7,600 bases of DNA from Dehalococcoidia bacterium. GTDB taxonomy: Bacteria > Chloroflexota > Dehalococcoidia > E44-bin15. Position numbers and translations under genes: made by a program. A model generated the notes under the pieces. That model was not told the DNA's origin. It was given only the letters and a program-made list of their open reading frames with translations, and searched no databases. Positions 1-5,132 of this stretch are shown here, one piece after another; position 1 is the stretch's first letter, and each line of letters opens with the position of its first letter. Where the stretch lies: positions 1 to 7,600 of the forward strand of contig JAGMCC010000058.1 in the NCBI GenBank assembly GCA_023129355.1, given 5' to 3'.

Positions 1-936
1 AAGAACATGATCACCGGGGCGGCGCAGATGGATGGTGCCATCCTGGTGATCGCTGCCGACGATGGGGTGATGCCGCAGACCAGGGAGCACCTCCTGCTGG
101 CGCGTCAGGTAGAGGTGCCCTATATCGTGTGCTGCCTGAACAAGGTGGATATGGTGGATGACGAGGAGCTGTTGGAGGTGTCCGAGCTCGAGTTGCAGGA
201 GGAGGTATTACCCAAATACGGCTTCCCCGGCAAGGAGGTCCCGCTAATAAGGGTGAGTGCCCTCAAGGCCTTGGAGTGTGGCTGCGGAAAGCGGGAGTGT
301 CAGTGGTGCGGTCCTATCTGGAAGCTAATGGACGCTGTAGATGACTACATCCCAACCCCGGTGCGCGACACGGACAAGCCCTTCCTGATGCCCGTCGAGG
401 ACGTCTTCAGCATTAAGGGGCGAGGGACGGTAGCCACCGGCCGCGTGGAGCGCGGCGTAATCAAGCCCGGGGCTGAGGTGGATATAGTGGGGCTGAAAGA
501 GACGCAGAAGACCGTGATCACCAGCGTGGAGATGTTCCACAAAACCCTGGCTGATGGGGAGCCCGGGGATGCTGTCGGTTGCCTGCTCCGTGGGGTGGAA
601 AGGGAGGATGTGATGCGGGGCATGGTACTGGCGGCCAAGGGGTCAATTAAGCCGCACACCGAGGCCGAGGCTGAGATATATGTGCTCACCAAAGAGGAGG
701 GTGGCAGACATACCCCCTTCTTTACCGGCTACAAGCCCCAGTTCTTCATCAGAACCACCGATGTCACCGGAAGCATCCAGTTGCCCGAGGGGGTGGAGAT
801 GGTGATGCCCGGCGACAACATTAAAATGAAGGTGAAGCTCATCGAGCCCGTGGCTATGGAGCAGGGGCTGAGGTTTGCTGTCAGGGAGGGTGGCCGCACC
901 GTAGGGGCTGGCGCGATCACCAAGACATTGGATTAG
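1..936 (+). CDS. tuf: Elongation factor Tu, 3' part (5' end outside window)
   Basis: EF-Tu is the GTPase that delivers aminoacyl-tRNA to the ribosome in the cytoplasm. The frame is open from base 1, so the ATG at 7 is internal. The visible sequence begins at the KNMITGAAQMDGAILV stretch, which lies about 85-90 residues into the usual protein, so the P-loop and switch regions are missing here. Visible features are the G4 motif NKVD (139-150), the G5-type SALK (256-267), domain II with VEDVFSIKGRGTVATGRVERG, and domain III with GGRHTPFF and the C-terminal FAVREGGRTVGAG. One oddity is an insertion after SALKALE carrying four cysteines (codons at 277, 283, 298, 307; spacing CxC-x4-C-x2-C) and a Trp, at the G domain to domain II junction. 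E. coli EF-Tu lacks it. The gene heads the cluster, with rpmG starting 10 nt after its stop. Identification is certain. Confidence 0.98.
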   Translation, partial: KNMITGAAQMDGAILVIAADDGVMPQTREHLLLARQVEVPYIVCCLNKVDMVDDEELLEVSELELQEEVLPKYGFPGKEVPLIRVSALKALECGCGKRECQWCGPIWKLMDAVDDYIPTPVRDTDKPFLMPVEDVFSIKGRGTVATGRVERGVIKPGAEVDIVGLKETQKTVITSVEMFHKTLADGEPGDAVGCLLRGVEREDVMRGMVLAAKGSIKPHTEAEAEIYVLTKEEGGRHTPFFTGYKPQFFIRTTDVTGSIQLPEGVEMVMPGDNIKMKVKLIEPVAMEQGLRFAVREGGRTVGAGAITKTLD

Positions 937-946
937 GGGATGTTGA

Positions 947-1114
947 TTGGCGAAGAAGGGAAGTTCCCGGATTATCATTCATCTCGCGTGCACCGAGTGC
1001 AAGGAGCGAACATACACCACCAGCAAGAGTAAAAAGAACGACCCGGAGCGGCTGGAGCTCAGGAGGTATTGCCCGCGCTGTCGCACCCACAGGCTCCATC
1101 GAGAGGTGCGGTAG
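947..1114 (+). CDS. rpmG: 50S ribosomal protein L33, UUG start
   Basis: A 55-residue zinc-ribbon protein of the large ribosomal subunit. The translation begins MAKKGSSRIIIHLACTEC and ends THRLHREVR. Two CxxC pairs, CTEC (residues 15-18) and CPRC (41-44), form the four-cysteine zinc-binding version of L33. The start is the TTG at 947: the codon just before it in the same frame is TGA (944-946), and no ATG or GTG lies between that stop and the conserved core. A short GGGGA (936-940) sits about 6 nt upstream as the Shine-Dalgarno. The length is normal for bacterial L33. The gene lies between tuf (10 nt) and secE (1 nt), the order seen in many bacteria. It is easily missed by gene finders because it is short and lacks an ATG. 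Confidence 0.95.
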   Translation: MAKKGSSRIIIHLACTECKERTYTTSKSKKNDPERLELRRYCPRCRTHRLHREVR

Positions 1115-1115
1115 G

Positions 1116-1340
1116 ATGAGAAGGCAGACCACGGCGGGAAGGCCAGGTATACCCCATATTCGCAGCTATATCGGCGAGGTCATCTCCGAGCTCAAGAAGG
1201 TGGTCTGGCCTACCAGGGAGGAAGCAAGGCGGCTCACCATAATGGTGATCATCATCGCCGGCGCAATAGGGATTATTCTCGGAGTATTCGATTACGGGTT
1301 CACCCGTCTTATCGAGTGGATAACCAGTTTAGGAGGATAA
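1116..1340 (+). CDS. secE: Preprotein translocase subunit SecE
   Basis: SecE is the small subunit that clamps the SecY protein-export channel in the cytoplasmic membrane. The protein has 74 residues, the short single-span form common outside the enterobacteria. The amphipathic helix carries the family signature ISELKKVVWPTREEA (about residues 24-38). It is followed by one membrane segment, roughly residues 41-62 (TIMVIIIAGAIGIILGVF), and a short C-terminal tail. The ATG at 1116 lies one base after the rpmG stop, and its ribosome binding site is within the end of rpmG (GAGAGGTG), which suggests coupled translation. The stop codon is embedded in AGGAGGATAAGGAGG, two Shine-Dalgarno-like boxes with no gene directly behind them. 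The secE-nusG neighbourhood is conserved across bacteria and supports the call. Confidence 0.96.
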   Translation: MRRQTTAGRPGIPHIRSYIGEVISELKKVVWPTREEARRLTIMVIIIAGAIGIILGVFDYGFTRLIEWITSLGG

Positions 1341-1348
1341 GGAGGTAA

Positions 1349-1401
1349 GGGGAAGCGGGAAACAAACCCCAGTGAGGGGTTTTCCTTTTGCCCCACTTTT
1401 T
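1349..1401 (+). terminator. Terminator-like hairpin between secE and nusG
   Basis: AAACCCC (1364-1370), loop AGTGA, GGGGTTT (1376-1382) form a perfect 7-bp stem. GGA (1358-1360) can pair with TCC (1383-1385) across a 3-nt bulge, and GGGG (1349-1352) with CCCC (1391-1394) could close the base. T-rich stretches follow both the inner stem (1386-1389) and the outer one (1397-1401). This resembles an intrinsic terminator or attenuator that would separate tuf-rpmG-secE from nusG and later genes, or lower read-through. I found no convincing -35/-10 pair between it and nusG. Pairing was done by eye. Confidence 0.5.
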
Positions 1402-1492
1402 CGTTCTCGGCGCTCCGTTACAAAAAGCCGAACTCTAATTTCAAGGCGATTGTTTTAAAAGAGTGTGGATTAAGGGCGAAAAGGGGAGAGAG

Positions 1493-2026
1493 ATGGCACA
1501 GGATGAGCAGAGATGGTATGTAATTCATACCTACTCCGGATACGAGCAAAGGGTTCAGACCAACCTGGAGCACCGCATTAGTTCTATGGATGCTCAGGAC
1601 AAGATCTTTCAGGTGGTCATCCCCACCGAGAATGAGATCGAGATCAAGGATGGGCAAAAAAGAACCGTAGCCAAAAAGGTCTTCCCCGGCTACATCCTCG
1701 TGGAGATGAAGCTGGACGACGAGAGCTGGAATGTGGTGCGCAATACTCCGGGGGTCACCGGCTTCGTGGGCTCCGGTGCCAAGCCCGTCCCTCTGGATAA
1801 GGAAGAGGTCAACGCCATCTTCAACCAGATGAGGGCGGAGACGCCGCGGGTCAAGGTTGGTTTCCACCAAGGTGAGAGCGTGCGGGTGGTCGATGGCCCC
1901 TTTATCGATTTCATCGGGGTGGTCGATGGAATTAATGCGGAGAAGGGCAAGATAACAGTGCTCGTCTCCTTCTTCGGGCGGGAGACGCCGGTGGAGCTCG
2001 ACTTCCTTCAGGTGGAGAGGCTTTGA
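1493..2026 (+). CDS. nusG: Transcription termination/antitermination factor NusG
   Basis: NusG binds the RNA polymerase clamp and modulates pausing, Rho-dependent termination and coupling to the ribosome. The 177-residue protein has the NGN domain (RWYVIHTYSGYEQRVQTNL near the N-terminus and KKVFPGYILVEM, then NTPGVTGFVG). It ends in a KOW domain with GESVRVVDGPFIDFIGVVDGI and a C-terminal TPVELDFLQVERL. I chose the ATG at 1493 over an in-frame GTG at 1463 because AAGGGGAG (1481-1488) sits at proper Shine-Dalgarno distance, and because NusG proteins normally begin only a few residues before WYV. The gene is preceded by about 150 nt without a gene that contains a terminator-like hairpin. rplK follows 31 nt after the stop. 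Family identity is certain. Confidence 0.97.
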   Translation: MAQDEQRWYVIHTYSGYEQRVQTNLEHRISSMDAQDKIFQVVIPTENEIEIKDGQKRTVAKKVFPGYILVEMKLDDESWNVVRNTPGVTGFVGSGAKPVPLDKEEVNAIFNQMRAETPRVKVGFHQGESVRVVDGPFIDFIGVVDGINAEKGKITVLVSFFGRETPVELDFLQVERL

Positions 2027-2057
2027 AACCACAAATACCTTTTATTGAGGGATAGGA

Positions 2058-2480
2058 TTGGCCAAAAAGATCAACACGGTGATAAAACTCCAGCTCCCCG
2101 CGGGGCAGGCAAGCCCGGCACCGCCGGTGGGTCCTATTCTGGGGCAGTATGGCTGTAATATAATGGCCTTCTGCAAGGAGTATAACGAGCGCACCGCCTC
2201 CCAGGCAGGCTCCATTGTCCCTGCGGAGATCACCATATATGTGGATCACTCTTTCAGCTTTGTTCTCAAGACCCCACCCGTCGCTGACCTGCTGCGGCGA
2301 GCACTCAACGTGGAGAAGGGGAGTGGCGTGCCCAATATAGAAAAAATTGGCACACTCCCCAGGGAGAAGCTCCGCGAGATCGCCACGATTAAGATGAAGG
2401 ACCTCAACGCCGCCGACATTGAGGGGGCGCTGCGGATGATCGAGGGCACAGCAAGAAGCATGGGGATCGAGGTGGAATAA
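2058..2480 (+). CDS. rplK: 50S ribosomal protein L11, UUG start
   Basis: L11 forms the base of the L7/L12 stalk, binds the GTPase-associated region of 23S rRNA and contacts elongation factors. The protein has 140 residues, close to the usual 141. The N-terminal domain shows the proline-rich PAGQASPAPPVGPILGQYG and NIMAFCKEYN motifs, with TIYVDHSFSFVLKTPP following. The C-terminal RNA-binding domain contains GSGVPN and IATIKMKDLNAADIEGALRMIEGTARSMGIEV. The start is TTG at 2058, giving MAKKINTVIKLQLPAG: an in-frame TGA lies at 2046-2048 and no ATG or GTG stands in between. GAGG (2047-2050) is the likely Shine-Dalgarno. Its TAA overlaps the rplA ATG by one base (TAATG), indicating translational coupling of L11 and L1. 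Confidence 0.97.
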   Translation: MAKKINTVIKLQLPAGQASPAPPVGPILGQYGCNIMAFCKEYNERTASQAGSIVPAEITIYVDHSFSFVLKTPPVADLLRRALNVEKGSGVPNIEKIGTLPREKLREIATIKMKDLNAADIEGALRMIEGTARSMGIEVE

Positions 2481-3193
2481 TGGCTAAACATGGCAAGCGG
2501 TATCAGGAGGCTGCCCAGCTGGTGGAGCGCACCAAGGAGTATGACCCTCAACAGGCCATCGCGCTGGCAAAGCAGGCAGCCTATGCCAATTTCGATGAAA
2601 CGGTGGAGCTCCACCTCCATATGGGTCTCGACCCCCGCCATGCCGACCAGCAGGTGAGGGGGGTCGCCAGCCTGCCTCACGGGCTGGGCAAGCAAATTAT
2701 CGTGCTCGTGTTCACCCAGGGCGAGGGGGTGAGGATCGCTGAGGAGGCAGGGGCAGAGCATGTGGGCTGCGATGACCTGGTGAAACGGATCGAGGGGGGG
2801 TGGCTCGAATTCGATATCGCCATCGCTACCCCCGATGTCATGAACAAGGTCTCCAAGCTGGGCAAGATCCTGGGGCGCCGGGGGCTGATGCCCAATCCAA
2901 AATCGGGGAGCATCGTGCCCCCCAACGACCTGCCGCGGGCGATAAGCGATGCCCAAAAGGGGCGGGTCGATTTCAGGATAGATAAGACGGCGGTCATCCA
3001 CCTCCCCATAGGCAAGCTGAGCTTGGATAACGATAAGTTGCTGGATAACCTGGCAACCCTGATCGAGACCGTGATGAGAGCAAAGCCCAGCGGCGCTAAG
3101 GGTCAATATGTAAGGAGCGCCACGCTGAGCACATCAATGGGGCCGGGGATCAAGCTTGACCTGAACCCAACCCTCGAGCTGCGCGCTCCATAA
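2480..3193 (+). CDS. rplA: 50S ribosomal protein L1
   Basis: L1 binds 23S rRNA at the mobile L1 stalk near the ribosomal E site. In many bacteria it also represses its own L11-L1 mRNA. The 237-residue protein opens with MAKHGKRYQEAA and contains VELHLHMGLDPRHADQQVRG and the LPHG-GK segment. The L1 signature IATPDVMNKVSKLGKILGRR follows, with GLMPNPKSG after it. The C-terminal part ends in VRSATLSTSMGPGIKLD. Length and motif order are normal for the family. The ATG overlaps the rplK stop by one base. After its TAA, a short AAGGGGG leads into the small membrane gene at 3208 rather than directly into rplJ. I did not identify a clear L1-binding rRNA mimic upstream of rplK. Confidence 0.97.
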   Translation: MAKHGKRYQEAAQLVERTKEYDPQQAIALAKQAAYANFDETVELHLHMGLDPRHADQQVRGVASLPHGLGKQIIVLVFTQGEGVRIAEEAGAEHVGCDDLVKRIEGGWLEFDIAIATPDVMNKVSKLGKILGRRGLMPNPKSGSIVPPNDLPRAISDAQKGRVDFRIDKTAVIHLPIGKLSLDNDKLLDNLATLIETVMRAKPSGAKGQYVRSATLSTSMGPGIKLDLNPTLELRAP

Positions 3194-3207
3194 AAAGGGG
3201 GTGAGTG

Positions 3208-3411
3208 ATGCGGCGAAACGAAGGGCCTGTAGACCGAATCGTGCGGCTCGCCTTGGGAGCGGTGTCACTGATTCTCGCCTTCCTCATTCTCGATGCTGGT
3301 AGCGGGGCAGCGGGGGGGATTGCGCTGGCGCTTTTTGGGGCGCTTATATTGCTGACTGCAGCAACAGGACACTGTTTGCTGTATGGTTTGTTCCACTTTT
3401 CAACAAAATAA
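3208..3411 (+). CDS. Small membrane protein, DUF2892 (YgaP-like transmembrane domain)
   Basis: A 67-residue protein with two hydrophobic segments, about residues 13-27 (LALGAVSLILAFLIL) and 32-50 (GAAGGIALALFGALILLTA). It begins with the pattern NEGPVDRIVRLALG and ends with ATGHCLLYGLFHFST. Both resemble the DUF2892 family (N-x-G-x-x-D-R-x-x-R at the start; TG-C-LY-L---ST at the end), which is also the membrane anchor of the rhodanese YgaP. No rhodanese domain is present here. The ATG at 3208 is preferred over the adjacent GTG at 3205, because AAGGGGG (3195-3201) sits about 6 nt before it. The gene is inserted between rplA and the rplJ leader, an unusual position. Its function is unknown. A single conserved cysteine near the second helix could take part in thiol chemistry, but this is speculation. 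Confidence 0.8.
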   Translation: MRRNEGPVDRIVRLALGAVSLILAFLILDAGSGAAGGIALALFGALILLTAATGHCLLYGLFHFSTK

Positions 3412-3425
3412 TAGCAACCGAGAAG

Positions 3426-3503
3426 GAGTGCCATAGACAGCGGGTGCCTTAAAGGCTTAATATTTGCCCGCCGAGGCGAAACCGGGGGTCCCTGGGTCTA
3501 TGG
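3426..3503 (+). promoter_or_regulatory. L10 leader aptamer with antiterminator pairing
   Basis: This matches the ribosomal L10 leader, the mRNA site bound by L10(L12)4. CCATAGAC (3431-3438) is the exact reverse complement of GTCTATGG (3496-3503). Nested inside are GCGGG (3440-3444) paired with CCCGC (3467-3471), and a small hairpin GCC (3446-3448), loop TTAAA, GGC (3454-3456). GCC (3430-3432) can alternatively pair with GGC (3475-3477). This leaves an asymmetric internal loop ATAGACA/CGA next to the GCGGG stem, a plausible kink-turn-like L10 site, and it would block the CCATAGAC strand. By analogy with the Bacillus subtilis rplJL attenuator, the long 8-bp pairing would be the antiterminator and the protein-stabilised form the anti-antiterminator. 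The assignment of roles is inference; the complementarities are seen directly. Confidence 0.88.
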
Positions 3504-3518
3504 CGCAGGGACTTTTTT
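3488..3518 (+). terminator. Intrinsic attenuator terminator in the rplJ leader
   Basis: GTCCCTG (3488-3494) pairs perfectly with CAGGGAC (3506-3512) across an 11-nt loop. Six T residues follow (3513-3518), a textbook intrinsic terminator about 100 nt before rplJ. Its loop contains GTCTATGG, the 3' strand of the antiterminator pairing with 3431-3438, so the two structures should compete. It would end transcription before rplJ-rplL when L10(L12)4 is in excess. Confidence 0.87.
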
Positions 3519-3540
3519 CGTCCCTCTCGAATGCCTTGCA

Positions 3541-3591
3541 ATAAAGATGCGCCTCTCGCAGATCGCGGAGGAGGGGGTAAAGCATCTTTAT
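3541..3591 (+). other. Long hairpin between attenuator and rplJ start
   Basis: ATAAAGATGC (3541-3550) is the exact reverse complement of GCATCTTTAT (3582-3591). Inside it, CCTC (3552-3555) and CGC (3557-3559) pair with GAGG (3568-3571) and GCG (3565-3567), with one bulged T and a 5-nt loop. No T-run follows, so it is not an intrinsic terminator. It ends 11 nt before the rplJ Shine-Dalgarno (AAGAGGTGAG, 3603-3612). It could be an RNase III processing site, a stabiliser of the 5' end, or a translation control element; none of these can be decided from sequence. Confidence 0.7.
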
Positions 3592-3614
3592 AGTATAAAA
3601 TTAAGAGGTGAGAT

Positions 3615-4139
3615 ATGCGTCTGGAGGAGAAGAAGCAGGCGGTTAGAGAGCTTGCACAGAAGCTCGAGCGCTCCAGCATCGTCATCACCACGAACTTCCG
3701 TGGGCTCTCGGTGGCTGAGATGACCGAGCTGCGGCGCAGACTGCGCCAGGAGGAGATCGAATACCGGGTGATTAAGAATAACCTGGCTCATTTTGCTGCC
3801 GAGCAGGCGGGTAAAGAAGGGCTAATCAGCATTATCGAGGGCCCCACAGCGATCGCCTTCGGCTATGGCAATGTGGTGGCACCCGCCAAGGCCTTGATCG
3901 ATTACATCCGCTCCGCTAAAAGCGAGCTTAGGATTAGTGGTGGGCTGGTGGAGCAGCGAGTGCTCAGCGCCTCTGAGGTAGCTACACTGGCTACCCTGCC
4001 CCCAAAGGAGGTGTTGATCGCCAAGCTCTTAAGCGGGATGCAGGGAAGCATCTTCGCCCTGGTTAATGTGCTTAATGCAAACATAACCGGCCTTGTGAGC
4101 CTGCTGGTTGCACGCAGAAAACAATTGGAAGGAGGATAA
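3615..4139 (+). CDS. rplJ: 50S ribosomal protein L10
   Basis: L10 anchors two or three L7/L12 dimers to the ribosomal stalk base and acts as autogenous repressor of its operon. The 174-residue protein has the N-terminal rRNA-binding domain with the family pattern ITTNFRGLSVAEMTELRRRL and YRVIKNNLA. Then come EGPTAIAFGYGN and SGGLVEQRVLSASEVATLATLPPKEVLIAKLLSGMQ. The C-terminal helix (about residues 148-172, NANITGLVSLLVARRKQLEGG at its end) is where L12 N-terminal domains bind. The ATG at 3615 follows AAGAGGTGAG (3603-3612). It is preceded by about 200 nt of structured leader and followed immediately by rplL, whose Shine-Dalgarno AAGGAGGA lies in the last codons of rplJ. Length and domain order are normal. 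Confidence 0.97.
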   Translation: MRLEEKKQAVRELAQKLERSSIVITTNFRGLSVAEMTELRRRLRQEEIEYRVIKNNLAHFAAEQAGKEGLISIIEGPTAIAFGYGNVVAPAKALIDYIRSAKSELRISGGLVEQRVLSASEVATLATLPPKEVLIAKLLSGMQGSIFALVNVLNANITGLVSLLVARRKQLEGG

Positions 4140-4140
4140 G

Positions 4141-4776
4141 ATGGCAGAGGAGCTAGAGCAGAAGGCGGAAGAGAAGGAAGAGGAAAAGGTGGAGGAGAAG
4201 GTCGAGGCGAAAGCGGAGGAGAAGGTCGAGGAGCCAAAAAAGCCGAAAGCAAAGGCGAAGGCAGAGGCCAAGGTGGAGGAGAAGCCAGAGGCGATGGCGG
4301 AGGAGATGCCAGAGGCGAAGGTAGAGGAGCCGAAAAAGGCAAAGGACACCAAGCAGGCGGCGCCGAAGCCTGCTCCTGCTAAGGAAGGGAGGACGATGAC
4401 GAAAGATGAGCTCGTCGCGGCAATAAAGAACATGACCGTGCTTGATCTCAGCGAGCTGGTCAAGGCGCTGGAGGCGGAGTTCGGCGTCAGCGCTGCCGCT
4501 CCGGTGGCGGTAGCGGCACCCGCTGCTGCCGCAGAGGCCCCCCCTTCCGAAGTGGAGGAGGAGAAGGCAGAATTCACCGTGATGCTCAAGGATATCGGCG
4601 CCAACAAGATCAGTGTGATCAAGACGGTGCGTGAGGTAACCGGCCTCGGGCTCAAAGAATGTAAAGACCTAGTGGAAGCTGCTCCCACAACGGTGAAGGA
4701 GGGCATTACTAAAGAGGAGGCCGCCACGCTAAAGGAGAAGCTGGAGGCTGCGGGGGCCGCCGTTGAGGTCAAATAG
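4141..4776 (+). CDS. rplL: 50S ribosomal protein L7/L12 with long charged N-terminal extension
   Basis: L7/L12 forms the flexible stalk that recruits translational GTPases. The full frame from ATG 4141 encodes 211 residues, far above the usual 120-130. Residues 86-211 are a complete canonical L12. These comprise the dimerisation domain MTKDELVAAIKNMTVLDLSE, an Ala/Pro hinge (APVAVAAPAAAA), and the C-terminal domain with KISVIKTVREVTGLGLKECK and VKEGITKEEA. Residues 1-85 are an extension of Glu, Lys, Ala, Val and Pro with no Cys or aromatic residue, probably helical, coiled or disordered. Residues 28-75 read as three 16-residue units, each starting KVEE (residues 28, 44, 60), with a looser unit at 12-27. 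ATG 4141 has a strong Shine-Dalgarno (AAGGAGGA, 4129-4136) inside rplJ. The frame is open further upstream to 4108, but that part overlaps rplJ and lacks support. A second start inside this gene is listed separately. Confidence 0.93.
   Translation: MAEELEQKAEEKEEEKVEEKVEAKAEEKVEEPKKPKAKAKAEAKVEEKPEAMAEEMPEAKVEEPKKAKDTKQAAPKPAPAKEGRTMTKDELVAAIKNMTVLDLSELVKALEAEFGVSAAAPVAVAAPAAAAEAPPSEVEEEKAEFTVMLKDIGANKISVIKTVREVTGLGLKECKDLVEAAPTTVKEGITKEEAATLKEKLEAAGAAVEVK
4222..4365 (+). repeat. Three degenerate 48-bp units in the rplL extension
   Basis: Three consecutive in-frame 48-bp units (4222-4269, 4270-4317, 4318-4365) each start with AAGGTNGAGGAG, encoding KVEE. The first and third also share EPKK after it (KVEEPKKPKAKAK and KVEEPKKAKDTK); the second has diverged. 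The strand is strongly purine-rich. Unit expansion by slippage or unequal recombination is a plausible origin of the extension. Confidence 0.6.
4381..4398 (+). promoter_or_regulatory. Internal ribosome binding site and ATG for canonical L7/L12
   Basis: AAGGAAGGGAGG (4381-4392) lies three bases before an in-frame ATG at 4396 within rplL. Translation from here yields a 126-residue protein, exactly the normal extent of bacterial L7/L12, beginning MTKDELVAAI. The purine-rich extension coding sequence contains other GGAGG-like stretches (for example at 4214-4219), so the match alone could be chance. Its position exactly at the family's usual start is what makes it notable. The short form may be the main or an additional product. 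Confidence 0.6.
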
Positions 4777-4798
4777 CTTTTAGGAGGGAGACACGGCA

Positions 4799-5110
4799 AT
4801 GACGGTAAAGATTGTCATAGAACGCACAGTGAAGACGGATCAGCAGGACGAGTTGCTGTTGCTGTTGAAGGAACTGAGAGCTCACGCGGTTCACCAGCCG
4901 GGCTATATAGCGGGAGAAACGCTGACCTCCGTCGATAGACCTGGGATGCATCTCGTTATCAGCACGTGGTACAGCCTGAAGGACTGGAGGGCCTGGGAGA
5001 ACAACTCCGAGCGCCGGCAGATTTCAGCCAAGATCGAGCCCCTGTTGGCTACTCCATCTAAAGTGGGCGTTTTCGTGGAGCCATGGGCCGCGCTACCTGA
5101 GGGTATCTGA
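4799..5110 (+). CDS. ABM-domain (antibiotic biosynthesis monooxygenase-like) protein
   Basis: A 103-residue protein with the dimeric ferredoxin-like ABM fold pattern. A first strand, VKIVIERTVK, is followed by a helix with LLLLLKELRAHAVHQPGY. Then come the strands IAGETLTSVDRPGMHLVISTWYSLKDWRAWENNSERR, a helix around IEPLL and the final strand KVGVFVEPW. Small ABM proteins include quinol monooxygenases, haem-degrading enzymes and many members of unknown substrate. The sequence does not say which applies here. The ATG at 4799 has a good Shine-Dalgarno (TAGGAGGGAG, 4781-4790). It begins 22 nt after rplL with no terminator seen, so it may be co-transcribed with rplJL. It ends 22 nt before radC. 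Family assignment is fairly secure, function is not. Confidence 0.78.
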   Translation: MTVKIVIERTVKTDQQDELLLLLKELRAHAVHQPGYIAGETLTSVDRPGMHLVISTWYSLKDWRAWENNSERRQISAKIEPLLATPSKVGVFVEPWAALPEGI

Positions 5111-5132
5111 AGCAGGCCTGAGGTGCTGATCT

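Noticed and set aside
1105..1120. tRNA-Trp gene between rpmG and secE, as in some bacteria
   Set aside because: Only one base separates the two genes, so there is no room for a tRNA.
1434..1439. TCTAAT as a -10 box for a nusG promoter
   Set aside because: The most conserved second base is wrong and no -35-like hexamer stands at 16-18 bp upstream.
1463..1492. GTG at 1463 as nusG start
   Set aside because: It adds ten residues not expected in NusG and has no Shine-Dalgarno, whereas ATG 1493 has AAGGGGAG at good distance.
1418..2032. 204-codon minus-strand open frame opposite nusG
   Set aside because: It lies antisense to an unmistakable nusG, has no recognisable motif, and its His/Leu/Asp-rich composition is what the complement of a charged protein gene gives.
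2246..3106. 286-codon minus-strand open frame opposite rplK and rplA
   Set aside because: Spans two conserved ribosomal genes in antisense, with no family resemblance and no ribosome binding site of its own; a codon-bias shadow.
3589..3600. TATAGTATAAAA as a promoter -10 region before rplJ
   Set aside because: There is no -35-like sequence upstream; the region is G-rich hairpin, and the AT-rich stretch is better explained as unstructured RNA before the ribosome binding site.
4108..4140. Upstream extension of rplL to 4108
   Set aside because: It would overlap the last codons of rplJ in another frame, while ATG 4141 has a consensus Shine-Dalgarno and starts one base after the rplJ stop.
4029..4799. 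256-codon minus-strand Ser/Ala/Phe-rich open frame opposite rplL
   Set aside because: Produced by the complement of the GAG/AAG/GCG-rich rplL extension; the low-complexity protein has no independent support.
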